64,000 bases of DNA from Mytilus galloprovincialis (lineage: Eukaryota; Mollusca; Bivalvia; Mytilida; Mytilidae). A program made the position numbers and the translations under genes. Below the pieces are notes generated by a model. The model ran no database searches. It worked only from the letters and a program-made list of their open reading frames with translations, and was not told where the DNA came from. Within the stretch, counting starts at the first letter, position 1. The number at the start of each line of letters is the position of its first letter. Of this stretch, positions 20,739 through 33,966 are shown piece by piece. Where the stretch lies: the NCBI RefSeq assembly GCF_965363235.1, contig NC_134851.1, forward strand, positions 35,492,321 to 35,556,320. The letters are read 5' to 3'.

Positions 20739-23147
20739 TTGCATGAATAAGACACTATTGAGTGTTGAAGACTTAGCATGTACATGTATGTTGCCCTCTA
20801 GATAACTTTTGATTATATTTTGTAGTTGGGTTGCTGTCTCATTTATGTTTTCTCAACATCTCCTTGTATTCATCAGGAAAAAAACTGATCGACTTCTTTT
20901 AAAATACAGGATCACTTACTATTGATTGGTGTTTGCTTATTGTTCAGTTGCAAATATTTCATGCATATTCAGTACGAAACACAATATGTGCAATATGACC
21001 ATACGCAAATATAATAATGTAAGTTTACAGTATTTCTTATAAAGACACGCGTATGCTTACCGCCATAAAGAGGGGTCTGAATAGAAGTGCTTTATTTCTG
21101 TATTCTTTACTTTTTAGCAAATTATATGTTCCCCACAAAAAAGAAAATGTTCATGGAAATAAATGTAAATAGAATTTTGTCCCCTCCAAAAAAAAAACCA
21201 ACACCAAAAACAAACCTGAATGCCTCCTAATAAAACAAATATTGTAAACTTTATATTTTTTTTACTCTTTTATGTTAGTAATGAACATGTTCCAAGTTAG
21301 AAGCCATTCAGTGATTGATTTGTTGCTATAATATCATATTTGGTTTTTTTTATGTAAATTTTAATGTCATCATTGTTATTAATACAGTTAATTTTCATGC
21401 CTTTGGCCTTTTTTTTTGGTGTAATTTTGCTTTAATAAAAAATATAGTTTTCATTGTTTCATAAATAAATCAGGCTGTTATTATTCGCGTTTTTTTTTTA
21501 TATTTGTCTATTTGGTATGCATTTTGTTCATTTGATGAAGGCCGTACGGTGACCAATATTTGTTAGCTTCTTATTCATTTGGTATCTAACGATGAGTTAT
21601 TGGCAATCATTCTACGTCTGCTTATATTTTTATGTTATGTTTCATGTTTCATGTATGCAATAACCGGATGCATTTTATTTTTTATCAGCTCCAATTTTGG
21701 TGGTTGATCTTTGCAATCGAATCATATTTGATATATACTTCTGTTATGTTGAGTCCTATGATCATGAACCAACGACAAATACTGGACACTGTAATTCTTC
21801 TTAGTTTTCCCGTAATTTTTGGATGGTCTTAGATTAATCACAAACCAAAAAAAAAATAAGAAAATTTGTTGAAGTTTCACAATAAGATCTTGAAAGTGAC
21901 ATTTTAAATTTATTCATATGCAATCTGATTAAAATTTAGATATAGCCTTACTCGTGTTCTCATCTAAGTCAGATATCGTTATTTTGATAAGATTTGTCCT
22001 ATATATCGTTACTTGGTTCGAAATATCCAATATCCAATATGAACAATCGTATGTGTTATTCTAGTTTTGCTAAGCTAATTATTGAACACATTTCTTTTTA
22101 TCAAAATAACTTAAAGTGCCAAATGGAGGTTAATAGTGAGTATAGCGTTATAGGCTAGTAAGCTAACAATTTACGTAGACGTTAAACAAATACATAAATA
22201 GGTATGGCCTACATCTGTAGAAGATAACATCTCAGACTATATATACCAATACTATGAAGGAAAAGTCAATAAGAAGGAACACACATACATTTATAAAACA
22301 AAGATGGAAGGACGACAAATTTGTTGTAAGTTGACATTAAAAGGAGAATGTATATTGTATTCACATGTATTTTACAATTACAATTAAGTTTTAAAGATTT
22401 TCGATGGCACCTATAGTTTGGAAGAGAAAATTAAAATTATTGGTCAAGTATGTACAAAATCACAATGAATCTATTCCGAAAATAAATATATATATGTAAT
22501 AAAAATGTGAGACTAATATTGACGTACGTCAAATGAATCGCTTTAATTATACGATTGTTTAGTTTTAAATTAAGTACAGCTTATTTGAAAAAAATAAAGA
22601 ATAGAGGTAACCGATGAGTTAAAACAAGCCAACACGAATTAATACATTTTTGATTTTTTTTTTTTTTGTAGCATAATATAAAGAAGCAACTAATAGTGTA
22701 ATACATTAATCTATTGATGTTTTGATTTCAGTTTCCTTTCTCTTTGTCACTTTTGTCGATTCGTTCCTATTCAGTACGCTGGACAGAGCGAAGGTGCAAG
22801 TGCTTCTTACTACTGGTGACCAGTCGAAGAAGTTATCACAAGAAGCAGATCTGTATCCCTTGCATGACAATAATAATTTGCCTCAAATAAATATCAACAA
22901 GAACCAGCGTTATCAGACGATGGAGGGTTTTGGCGCCGGTTTGTCGAACTCAGCTGCCTCTGTAATCTACCACAGTCCAAAAAGACATGAAATTATGAGA
23001 CAACTTTTTAGCCCTACAGATGGAATTGGTGAGTATTATTTTTCTCTTCAGTATAGTTTACTAAGACTACATCCACACGGTGGGCTAGGCCTTTAATATC
23101 ACGGACGTTAAACCTGTGGATATGATAAGTCTTCTTCGGTTTTGAGT
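20739..23147. repeat. Segmental duplication, copy B (partner at 1-2787)
   Basis: This direct duplicate of the window start lacks the insertion at 1230-1566 and the DIRS-like element, so it serves as the empty-site reference for both. It carries exons 1 and 2 of the intact GH30 gene. Confidence 0.9.
22238..22245 (+). promoter_or_regulatory. TATA-like box of GH30 copy B
   Basis: TATATATA lies 66 bases before the ATG at 22304 and is conserved in copy A. Motif evidence only. Confidence 0.4.
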
Positions 23148-25533
23148 GTATGCGATACCCACAGTTTTTGTCTCTTATTTCTAATTTGTAAAACAAATTT
23201 ACCATGTTTTTGTTATCGGTTAAAGGTAAAATCACAAAAAATACTGAGCTCCGAAGAATATTTAAAACGTAAAGTCCCTAATCATATGGTATAATCAAAA
23301 GCTCAAACACAACACACCGAATGGATAACCAGTTTAATATTCCTGACTTGGTACAATTAGTTTCTTAATATAAAATAGTAGGTTAAACCTGGTTTTATAG
23401 CTAGCCAAATCTCTCACTTGTACGCCAGTCGAATACTATTCCATGAGATTGATAACAATGTGTGAACAAAGCAAACAGACATAATAGATATCAAATATAG
23501 GTGTACAGCAGTCAACATGATTGTGTTATAGTTATAATCTTAATAATACTAAACAACAAACAAAAATGTAACAAAGAAGCAGAAAAAAAGGCATATAGAA
23601 AACCACTGTTTTCTCTTATTTCTTACAGTATACACTCAAAAAAGTTCAATTACTATGTATTATCATTTATGATTATTAACTGTAGTTCGACATTTACACC
23701 GAGTGTGAAAATACTTTTCTCTAATTTTTCGCTATTTTTACATTTCTTGATCGGTGTGATAAAAATATTTCTCCTCACTAGTGAAAAATTGGATCTCTGC
23801 AAATGATTGGTCGAAATTTTCTTGGTTTTTTATCTGAATTGTCCTATTGTGACATTATAAAAAGTGGCAACCATACCTGATGACGTCACATACAAACTGT
23901 CTTCAAACCTTTAAAAAGGAGGGATAAAAATTCTTAAAGAAACAGATTTCAACATGATAACTCGTGTATTACGATATATCGTCAGTCTCAACAGTTACAT
24001 TTAGATTATTTAAAAAGCCCGGCAAGCCTCGCCTTTTAAATAGTAAAATTCAATTGATTTTCTACCTTTAAGGCGGTACGACGAAATAGAGAAAGCAATA
24101 CACTTTAGATGACAAATGATAATATTTTTATCGCTAATTTACCTATGACGCCGTTTGCATTGACAACGGCGTGTGCGCCATAGTTTCCAGTGAAAATTTT
24201 TCATTTAACTCTACCATGATATGAAAGGAAATTATCAGTTATTAAGATAAAAGACAAATTTCTAAAGTAGCGATAATTATCCGTAATAACAAACACAATT
24301 TCAAGCAAATCACAAAATATGTGTGCCACGTTTTTATTACTGCTTTCATAAAATTGATATTAACCATAATGTTCTTAGTATTTTATTGTATATGTAAAAG
24401 TATTGCTGTTTTCTTTTGTAGGTGTGTCATACATAAGGATAACAATGGGCGGATCTGACTTTCAAGCTGTCCCTCCATATACATACAATGATATACCCAA
24501 TGGACAAACAGATTTCCAGATGAATCACTTCAGTATTCAAAAAGATCGCGAATTCTTTATTCCTATCATAAAGGAAGCATTGAGTCTTAATCCGTCTATG
24601 AAAATAGTTGCTACACCTTGGAGTCCTCCGGCATGGATGAAATCGACCAATACTTTATACGGCGGCGATTTTCATCAAGATTGGGACGGAAAATACCAAC
24701 AGGCTTTATCTCTATACTTTGTAAAATTTATTCAAGCATACAAAGCAGAAGGGATAGATATAACTGCAATTACAATTCAAAATGAGCCTCGTTATCAAAC
24801 AAGTGGTTACCCAACCATGACAATGTCTTGGCAGATACAAAGAGATCTTATTAAATGGCATATGGGACCACTGTTTCGACAAAATAATATTAACACTAAA
24901 ATTCTAATTCTTGACCATAACTGGGATCTTCACGAGTATCCGGAAAACATTCTTCGAGACAATGATGCGAAACAATATGTTGGGGGCGTGGCATGGCATT
25001 GCTACGCTGGGGACAAATCTGAACCGGAAAGACTTCATTCAAAATTTTCAAATATTGACCAGTATTTTACAGAATGTTCTGGTTTTGCGGCTTCACCTGA
25101 TTTTAAAGGCAACTTGGTTTGGAATTTTGACAATCTTTTCCTTCACCAACCAAGAGTATGGGCTAAAGCAGTTTTATTCTGGAATATTGCCCTTGATCAA
25201 AATCACGGACCTATGGTCCAGGTTCAAGGTTGCAAAGATTGTAGAGGTGTGGTAACAGTTTATTCCGGGTCTGACCGGTACCAAAAAGAGGTTGAATACT
25301 TCATCATAGGGCATTTGTCAAAGGTAGTCAAGACACAAGCAGTCAGAATCGATTCAACTGATAACGTGAATGGTTTGCGATCGGTTGCGTTCGAAAATCC
25401 GCTTGGAACCATTGCCGTTGTAGTCTTGAATACTCAAGATCAAAGCAAACAATTTGCACTGAATTTTAATGGAGTCCGTTATTCGTACAATTTGCCCGGA
25501 AAGTCAGTTGTATCTTTCCTTTATTCTCCCTAA
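22304..25533 (+). CDS. Secreted GH30 glycosidase (glucosylceramidase/beta-1,6-glucanase-like), three exons
   Basis: The exons are 22304-22325, 22732-23028 and 24422-25533. Splice sites are canonical (GTAAG...TTTCAG; GTGAGT...TTTGTAG) and both introns are phase 1, giving 476 residues in one frame. The 22-base first exon plus exon 2 encode a hydrophobic signal-like start (MEGRQICFSFLFITFVDSF), so the enzyme is probably secreted or lysosomal. GH30 landmarks: QTMEGFGAGLSNSAA, TPWSPPAWMK (171-180), TIQNEP with acid/base Glu228, DHNWD, AWHCYAGD, YFTECSG with nucleophile Glu324, then the C-terminal beta region (GHLSKVV, AVVVLN). The family hydrolyses beta-glucosidic bonds with retention. The DHNWD, TECSG and CRGVV motifs look closer to bacterial-type and beta-1,6-glucanase GH30 members than to vertebrate lysosomal GBA1, so substrate is uncertain. 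An AATAAA overlaps the stop codon, and another lies near 26016. Confidence 0.9.
23029..24421 (+). other. GH30 copy B intron 2 with dispersed repeats
   Basis: The 1393-bp intron holds a mussel-type repeat at about 23220-23415 (also at 8045-8250) and a small foldback near 24010-24045 (TTTAAAAAGCC / CCTTTTAAAT). The last 120 bases are also found, diverged, before dead exon 3 at 54690. Confidence 0.7.
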
Positions 25534-26519
25534 TAAAATGTAGAATTGATACATTGTTAATTAGTCAAGGATTTCGTTACCACTAAGCACTTTGTCGAAA
25601 ACGGGATATTGTATCCTAAATTTTATGTTTCTACTGTTTTAACGTTATTGATGCTTGTGCCTCTACCTTTTTTATTGAATACTGCTAATTTTAACTGATT
25701 TTACCGTTTGAATTCTAAGTGCTTATCTCAAGTCCAATGTTTTGTTAAAAATTATGTCCTTAGTCATGTCTATTGAGTTGGTTATACATTTTATATGTCT
25801 AGACCAGCTTTTGTCGTCTATACTGTATGGTATATTTTTTTCATAAGCAATCACACCACATCTTCATATTTTATTGATAGTAAATTTTTGCTCCGTCTTT
25901 AGTTTTCTTTTTGTCGGTTTATGTTCGACTTATGAGTTCGAATGTCCCTTTGGAATCGTTCGCCTCTCTTTGATATATAGAAAGCATCTGATTCTTTGTA
26001 ATTAAATCTAAATTAATAAACGACGAATTCATCTATTGTATATGTTGTGTACAAGATGTAAGTTTGTAAAAACTGTAATTTGTACAGAGATTTTGTATAC
26101 ATGTTATAAGTTTGTTGACACATACCTTCTTGCATCAGGTCTATAACTTTATCTTCTAAAATGTATCAGTTTGATGTCTTAAATTTAACCTAACATTTAG
26201 TGCCTTGCTCTTTGTCCTCAAATTGGAAATGAAAACACCTGAATTGTTTAAATTCTAAAAAAAAAAAATCTGTATATTCCAAGCACATATTCATAAAAAA
26301 AATACTTTTTATGTTCTTATAATATTTTAGTATCAATGCTCATTATTAGACTGTATCATATAGTTTTTGAAATTTGACAGGAATATGCCAAACAAAAGAC
26401 TGTGTGCTTGCATCAATTTGTTGTGTTAACCGGTTCATAAAACACTGACAACTTGTACAACAATAAAATTTGTACACAACATATATATATATACATGTAA
26501 TTGCAAACTAGCAACAAAC

Positions 26520-26900
26520 AGCGTTATGAACGCTCAAAATCTACGATCTGCTACAGAAACACTCATAATCAATAACCTGCTTTAGGAACGCTAAAAATAA
26601 ACCATCTGCGTTAGGAATGCTCAGAATCAACCATCTGCTCAAGGAACTCTCACAATTAACTATCTGATTTAGGAACATTCAAAGCAAGAATGTCCTTAAG
26701 GAACACTCAAAATCAAACATCAGCGTCTAGAACACTCAAATCAACAATCCAATTCATGAACGTTCAAACTCAACCATGTGCTAAAGGAACGATCAAAGTC
26801 AACAATCTGCGTCAGAAATGCTCCAAATCAAAAGACTGGGTCAGAAACGACAAAAAAAAAACAAACAAAAAAACCAACAATATGCCGCAGGAACCAGTGT
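26520..26900. repeat. 29-bp degenerate minisatellite, block 1
   Basis: Units of about 29 bases have the core AGGAACGCTCAAAATCAAC followed by an ATCTGC motif. At least ten units are recognisable. Three successive units near 26574-26660 keep exact 29-base spacing. Confidence 0.8.
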
Positions 26901-27759
26901 CTGAGTAAAAGGTTGATGAATAAGTTGAATTTCAAAGAACGTCTCGCCCTTTTTTTCAAAAAAGTTTATCGGAAGGTACCAAAACCTTGTTGGTAAATAT
27001 TCCGTATCAACTTCACAAATAATACATGAGGGTCTTGAAGTATATATCATGAGTAATGACGTTGTTTATCATCTTGTTTAAAGTATTTTTTTATTTGTCT
27101 TTATGAATATTACTTTTACTGTTTAGTATGATTTTAGTGATATACTTTTGACGTGGCTTTGTACTTATACATCACGGCATTGTGGTATTGTTCTATGGTA
27201 AAACCTTTGTATTCTTTTTTTTATTTTTGCTAATTTGCTTTGTATATATACCTTGTTGCGTGTATGCGGTTTTTTATTGTTGTTATATATGATGTTGCTC
27301 TATACTTACCTAAACATCCCGTCATTGCGTTATTGTGTTATGGTGAAAATTGTATTTTATGTTTCATTTCTGCTGATGTGCTTTGTATGTAGGCGGTTTT
27401 GTGTTTTTTTGTCACATGATTGGTTTTGTTTTAACGTGATTAAGATTATAACACAACGTTGTCTGCTGTAGCCTTATTTTGACATTTTTACATATTACGA
27501 CATATGTTTGTTTTGTTCAACATCGTTGTCAATATAATGGAGTTTTAAGCGACTATCGTACAAGTTAGAAGTTTTGCTATCGATCACACCTGGGTTCTTC
27601 TACCATTGTTGGCATGAGAAAAATGCCAAAGTCAGGAATAGGACAGTTGTTAACCATTCGTTTGATGAGTTTGAGCTTTAAATTTTGCCTTTTGATTACT
27701 GACTCTCCCTTTTAAATTTCCCAAGAAGTGCGTTTTTTTTTTTGTTATTTTACTTTTTA

Positions 27760-27895
27760 CAACCAACAATCTGCGTCAAGAATACAAATTCAAACAATCT
27801 GCGTCAGCAACATTCAAAAACAACAATCTGCTTCGTGGACCCTCAAAATCAACGATCTGCTTTAAAAACGCTTAAAACGAACTATGAAAGTCAGA
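27760..27895. repeat. 29-bp degenerate minisatellite, block 2
   Basis: Four to five units of the same family (CAACAATCTGCGTCA...), separated from block 1 by 0.85 kb. The same two-block arrangement recurs at 57080-57460 and 58335-58500. Confidence 0.75.
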
Positions 27896-28699
27896 GGTGG
27901 ATATAAATTATCTTTCATTACCGAATGATTCATAACAAGAATACAAAAAGGAAAGTTTTAAAAAAACAATCTTGTACACCAAATCTATAAGTACTACGCC
28001 TGTTTGTCCATCTCTCCAATTGTTTGGACACATGGAATGTAGAAGGGATTTTATGACGCGGTATATTGTTCTTTCAAACATCAAATAATATGTCAAATAC
28101 TTTGATATTTTTTTCTATATTGCTGAAAGACGGTATCAAATTGAACATCGTCCTGAACATGCATGAAATATTTGCTACAAAACTTTAAATGTTTCTGCCT
28201 CATGCTATTGTTAACTTTTCAGCAGAAATATAATGAACAGTATAAAATTGTTTCATATTCATGTACATATCACTGACAAGACTACAATCTGCGTCTTTTA
28301 ATCCTTACGCAAATAATCAATTTACATTGGTATTTTAGGCATTGTATTGAATAAGATGTAAGTATACCAATGTACAAAATGTAAGTATTAGATACGTCGT
28401 GATTAGTCTGTATCTAAACAGCTGACTCTATACACTTTAAATAATTTCTATAACTTCTTCATTAAGCTTAATTCATTGAACACATAGACTATATTCAAAG
28501 GTTGCTGATATTTGAGGTCCTTTTTCATTTCACACAAATACAACATCGAATTAATTACTTAACAAACAGCTTACATTAAATTTACTTCATTCTACTTTCA
28601 ATTTTGTAACATTGTTGTGAACCGCTGGTTTCAAATCACTATCAAAAAATTAAGAACGGTTCAGTTTAACACACAAATCGTATGTGCATTTTTTTCTAG

Positions 28700-30392
28700 T
28701 TACTCTAACGAAATATTGTAAAGAAAAGCAGTTTGCTTGGTATTTACAACAAGCAACTTTCTGTTCTCTCTATCAAGGAAAATAGCCGATGGAGAATTTA
28801 GACCATCATCTGCGGTCAGAAGTTCTTTGTGGTGCTTTCCATCGTTTGATAAAATGACAACATTGGACGATTTTACTCCAACAACATACACGTTTCCATT
28901 ATTATCAACAGCGATGCCTTCCGGTTCATTCAAAACCAAGTCATCTTTAAAAGTCCAAACACGTGATCCATTACGATCACAACATACTACGCTGTCGTCT
29001 TCGTAGTTAGTGTAGTATATCCTGTCTGTGTATACAGCTACGTATGAATATGCCGGTAAAATACAACTGATCACGCAATATGTAGTACCGTCCAAAATAT
29101 TAATTTTGTATATACCACGTCCTTCTACATAAACAAACAGCGAGTTGTGATCTCGTGCGATTCCATATGGACTACTAGGTAGTTTTATGAACTTTGTTTT
29201 GCTTAGTTTCTTAATGTCTATGATATCAATACCGACCTTTTCCCTTGATTCTTCAGATATAGCAACACTTTTTTCATCAATTAGTGTTATGTCAAACCCT
29301 AACCTAGGATTTAGTGACATTTTATATTTGAGTTTATTATCTGATGCAATTACAGTAAGCGATGAACCCTGGATTATCTGGAATTGATAATCAGTGTATA
29401 ACATGTCCCCCTCTGCTGACATACAACAACCTCTAATGTCAATTCCGTCTGTTTTAATTTCTTTCTGTAGAATCAACTTCACATCGTCAATAGTCTTCTT
29501 CGTTGTTACTACTTGTAACTGCGCTTGCTTATTTTTCGTTCTAGTAAACTCAATGCTGCTTGTATGAGTTCTCATTTCAATTGATCCAAAGTTCTTTACA
29601 CTGTTCAAAATAATTTCCACAAATGGGTCTACCTTCCACACTAGGTCAAGCTGCTCCAAACTTTTTGCCTCTTTTAATAAATGCAGATATTGTTCATTTT
29701 CATAAATTTTTACCTCAATTTCGTTCATTCCGAGAAATGTTTGAAGATCAGATGCGTATTGTTTCATCTTTTGGAAATTTGCCTGACATTTACTGATAAT
29801 GATTTCGTTTTCCTTGACCGGTGATAAAACTTTCTGAATACTCTTGCAATTTTGACATGCCTTTTCGTCAAGATCTTTTATAATTTGTTTCTCAAGACTG
29901 TCTAAGCGTTTGTTTATTTCTGCTCTTTTCTGTCGAATTTCTTGAACAAGTGGCGTTTTTGTTTCTTCAATTTTTGTCACATTCCTTTTTAATTTGATCG
30001 ATATTTTGTAATAAGTCCTCAATCCTTGATTCTAAGTCTAGAAATTCCTCAGAGGTCTTGACGTTATCGATGACTTTCTCAAGAGTTGTGACGTTACATT
30101 TACGATGGTCATTGATACATTTGAAACAAATAGGTAACGCATGTTCAACGCAATACTGTTGATATTGTTCATTGTGGTAGACACATGATTGCTGTATGTC
30201 AGTTATAGATGACGGAATTGAATTGTAATCAGAAATTGGTATAGGTTCATGACTTCGCGTGACTTTTAGTAATTTATGATGATCTCTGCACTCATCACAA
30301 AGAGCTTCTTCACATTGCAGGCACCAGTGGTTAGATGTTTGTGTTATCTGTCGAAGTAAACATATGCCACATATACTGGTGTTAGTGGACAT
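28700..30392 (-). pseudogene. B-box/coiled-coil/NHL protein T1, frameshifted by an 11-nt deletion
   Basis: The start ATG is at 30392-30390, nine bases after a CTTTCAG acceptor shared by all three paralogues, so a 5' UTR intron is likely. Residues 1-100 hold two B-box zinc fingers (CGIC, WCLQC, LCDEC, HH; then CVYH, YCVEH, ICFKC). A coiled coil follows, then a beta-propeller region ending in NEPEGIAVDNNGNVYVVG. Compared with T2 and T3, eleven bases are missing at the junction 29982/29983, just after DQIKK, so the frame shifts and stops after 141 residues. The rest stays open to 28700. Restoring eleven bases would give 568 codons, one fewer than T2. RING is absent. Related TRIM-like proteins act as adaptors in ubiquitin signalling or innate immunity; the role here is unknown. 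Confidence 0.85.
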
Positions 30393-32390
30393 TTTGGATG
30401 TCTGAAAGAAAGAGAAAACACATCAAAATTACTATCCTATTGTTTTCCACTTTTTATCAAGTATCCTGCTCCACTCATATTTGTTCCAATTACAAATTTG
30501 TTTACCGGCTTTCGGAAGTCCTTTGATTCATAGCATATTTAACTCTAGTTTAAAATTTTGAATAAATCGCAATTCGTATATTGATCTATCCATTTCTACA
30601 GAATGATAGAAAAGCATATGTATAGGATACATGTAATTATATAATAACATTATTGTGTAAAATATTTTTTAAGACAACTACATATACGTCTTTAAAGGGG
30701 TATAACCTCGTATAGTACTGTGATTTTTTTTCTAATATCTCCTGTGTGACCACTTTAGTTTTCCTGGCATCATTTGCAGATAAGGAGATAAATAATTTGA
30801 TTTCACGAACAGTATCGTTTGCAAAAAGCGGCAGTTTTTATTCATAAATACACATGAATACATTTGTCTCATTTTTAAACGTGTTGTTTTCAATTTTTTA
30901 ATGTGCAGTTGTCATCTAATTAATCATCGAAAAAAAATTCGACGACTTTCGACTTTCATATTTATTATCCGGATATAAACATAACTTTAAATTTAATTAG
31001 ACCAGATGTATCTATAGATTTATTCACTAAAATAGTCTACAATTTGAATCTTTTCCACATAATACTGTTCCTTGTCGACATGGAACTCAAATATGTTTGT
31101 GTTTTTTTAAATCCTTTTATAAAGTAAACTTAATTTCAGAAAACATGATGGGTTGATTTACCAGATCGATGGATAAATTGGCATAAGCATCCAGTGACAA
31201 CCACATTATTGCTCATCCAGAACTGGATTATGTTGATATATATTGTAGGTAGGCTGTCAAGGGTGGGATGCTATAGATAAAGAATAGAAAACAAAGACTG
31301 GCAATAAAAAATAGCAAGTGTTGCAATAAATGTTCCGTTATTGCCACTACTCAAACTTTCCGACTCGACATACATGTACTTGAAAAATGACCAAACACCA
31401 ACATCCAAACGGACGCCCTACGTTAGAAACCTTTTTTTAATTCCGAAAAACAAGTAATCAAGGGAAATCGTGGATAGTTGCACTTACTTGCCTTCCAACT
31501 TTGAATGAATTATAAACCTCACCTAAGTGCGCTGGCCTGATGAAGAAATCGATTTTTTCTATAATCCATCTGACAAGGAACTATGTAAAGGCTTAATAAA
31601 AGAGGGACGAAAGATACCAAAGGGACAGTCAAACTCATAAATCTAAACAAACTGACAACGCCATGGCTAAAAATGAAAAAGACAAACAGAAAAACAATAG
31701 TACACATGACACAACATAGAAACCCAAAGAATAAAGAACACGAACCCCACCAAAAACTAGGGGTGATAATAAGTATTTTTTATCATTTTGACCAGCCAAT
31801 TTAAATTAACCAAACTGCTTAACAAAAGCATACTGCAAAAAAAACTAATATGTACTAATTTAGGTGTGCATTACTTGCGAAGTTTAGTATAATTATATGA
31901 CTCATGTATATAGGATCACAACATTATATCTGACCGACTTTCTCAAAGATAATATATGAGATAACCTTTATAAACTGGGTATTGTTGTAGAGAAATAAAG
32001 AATGAATAAAATGCATAAAAGTATCAATGATTTTGTAAATGTTCTTTTATTTCGTGCCATTTCTATGACATTATTATGACCCATTTTTGTAGTATTCATT
32101 AAGATAAATTAAGAGACAAAATCGTTTGATTGAAATGAAATACCTGTCACGAGAATTTCCTTTTTTTAAATGCAATATGCATAACAGGTATTTAATGTAT
32201 TTATATTGTGTACGACTTACCTTAATTAAATACACAAACACACAATGAGGTGTAATCATCCGTTATTCTTTAACAAGGGAGAAAAAAGTCACATGATAAA
32301 TATTCATTTATACTGATGAACCTTTAAAACGCTACACAAGATTATTCTTTTTAATACAAGTAAAGTTATGCAAAATTTTTTTTAATAATA
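30393..32390. other. T1 upstream region
   Basis: No gene. Several segments (for example CTGACCGACTTTCTCAAAGA near 31931 and GGTGTAATCATCC near 32249) recur upstream of T2 (44.4-45.0 kb) and T3 (62.7-63.1 kb). The promoter and first exon of the family probably lie here but I cannot place them. Homology to the other two copies fades at about 32390. Confidence 0.6.
31590..31770. repeat. Mussel-type dispersed repeat fragment
   Basis: ACCAAAGGGACAGTCAAACT, CGCCATGGCTAAAAATGAAA and CCCCACCAAAAACTAGGGG match the reverse complement of 53560-53745. The right part of the full repeat is absent here. Confidence 0.75.
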
Positions 32391-32900
32391 ATGAAATGTT
32401 TTAGTAAATTAAAATAAATTAGGTTAGGGCAGCTGACGAAGATGAACGGCCTTGGTCGAACTTGACCTAAATGATATCCCAAACGCCACGTGTAATACCA
32501 TCAAATTAAAGAAATTCATAGACGACCAGCTGATTACCACAGATCATTTATGTTGGGAAAATGCATTCATATAAATAGATGTGTAAAATTTTACAAATTA
32601 TCACAGAACAATCTACCGCGAAGAGGTATATTCAGGTGTTGACAGTTAAAGATGATAATAAATAATTAAAAAGTTAATATATATAAGCGAAAATGTTGTA
32701 TATATATGAATCATCAGAATTAATCTGTTATTGAAGACAAACAGTTAAATGCAAATAAATTTCTATATAACGTATCCACAGCGATACATGGAAAATAATC
32801 ATAAAAATTCGATACGGACAAGAAATAAGATATCCTATAGGCAAAAAGTATTAGTAGGTTTTGCTACGATCGGTTCATGGACACAATTATTTATAAAATG
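32390..32900. repeat. Duplicated 510-bp block, copy 1 (partner 36300-36800)
   Basis: GATGAACGGCCTTG, CGAACTTGACCTAAATGATA and ATCCACAGCGATACATGG occur in the same order at 36300-36800. Direct orientation, 3.9 kb apart, bracketing the CACTA element. No coding content. Confidence 0.8.
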
Positions 32901-33807
32901 TATGTTCGAAGTCTTTGCTTCACATGTTGTCCAACCTCCGAATTGCCTTGATTTTGTTAATCTTGGTAATCATTGGTAATCTCCTAGTAGACCTACTTTC
33001 ATTTTTGTCCTTTCATTGATATTGCACTCTTTAGCTCAAGTCATTCCAGACTAAGAGAATACAAATTCTATGCCGAAACTGCCAGATTAATAATCACATT
33101 TATAATTTAATATAACACGAATGAACTCGAATATTCTACATTAAGAAAAATTGAAAAGTACTGTTTGAAAATCATATGCTGGATAACCAATACAAAGTCA
33201 AGAAATGTGGATTTGAAAAGAATAAATTAGTTTACTTAAAATTCTATTAGAATAACTGTCCGATTTATTACACGAGTCAAACAATACACGTGCACGGTTC
33301 TCTACAACTATCATAACAACGTATCAAATGTATTTTCACTGAAGGGTGCAACCTTAATTGGAATCTGTGAAACCTTATAGGAAATTTCCATTGTTCTAAA
33401 ACAAATAATCAGAAACCTTTTATTTATCAAGACAACGCTTAAACATTCACTTATCATGACCACTATCTTTGCTGATACCACATGGACGTAACTTAACTAC
33501 CCATTAAGAAGCAAGTAAAGGACTAATATCACAAGTTTTAGTAAATATATTCTCTTGTTATATGAATAGACAAATAAATTGAGTATCGAAATCTCGTCAT
33601 ATACTTGATGACGTACATCGGGTCAACATATGATGCTTATACATAATTCAATCGTAACCAGGTTTGGTCTTTCTACGAATTACGCCTATTTTCTTTCAAC
33701 CAATCATGCCAATCACGACAAAACACATTACCGCATGTTTCTTGTCACCTTTAGTTTGCTAATAGTGCCTAACAGATTGCAGATAGACAAGGTTACTGGT
33801 TTTAGAC
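32901..33807. other. Non-coding, no structure seen
   Basis: AT-rich DNA without a recognisable gene or repeat. Confidence 0.5.
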
Positions 33808-33966
33808 AATCTCTGAGAGGATTTATTTTCGTAACTGGAAAAAAAACTTCTAAAAAAGGAGATTGATTTACTATCATCATCTACCTAATAGACATACTTG
33901 AAGATATCATCTCTGAGAAGGCTTTTTTTCGCAATTAGATAAAAACTTCTAAAAATTTATAGTAGA
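33808..33966. repeat. Tandem repeat of about 105 bp, left part
   Basis: Units contain AGATATCATCTCTGAGAAGG and AAAACTTCTAAAAA. One and a half units lie here, and two further units continue at 35607-35819 after the inserted CACTA-type element. Confidence 0.75.

Larger units (their letters stand above)
25534..28699. other. Intergenic region between convergent GH30 and TRIM-like gene T1
   Basis: No gene. The whole stretch is paralogous to 55896-59331 and partly to 45580-47060, and it contains two blocks of a 29-bp minisatellite. Conserved order across copies shows it was duplicated together with the flanking genes. Confidence 0.8.

Noticed and set aside
23255..23415. Similarity between GH30 intron 2 and 8045-8250 as evidence that copy A intron 2 continues past the DIRS-like element
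   Set aside because: The shared part is a dispersed repeat found widely in mussels and is much more diverged than the about 2 percent of the flanking duplication; adjoining bases do not align.
26690..26996. Overlapping small frames rich in Lys, Asn and Thr
   Set aside because: They run through the 29-bp minisatellite and differ between cassette copies, so they are repeat translation, not genes.
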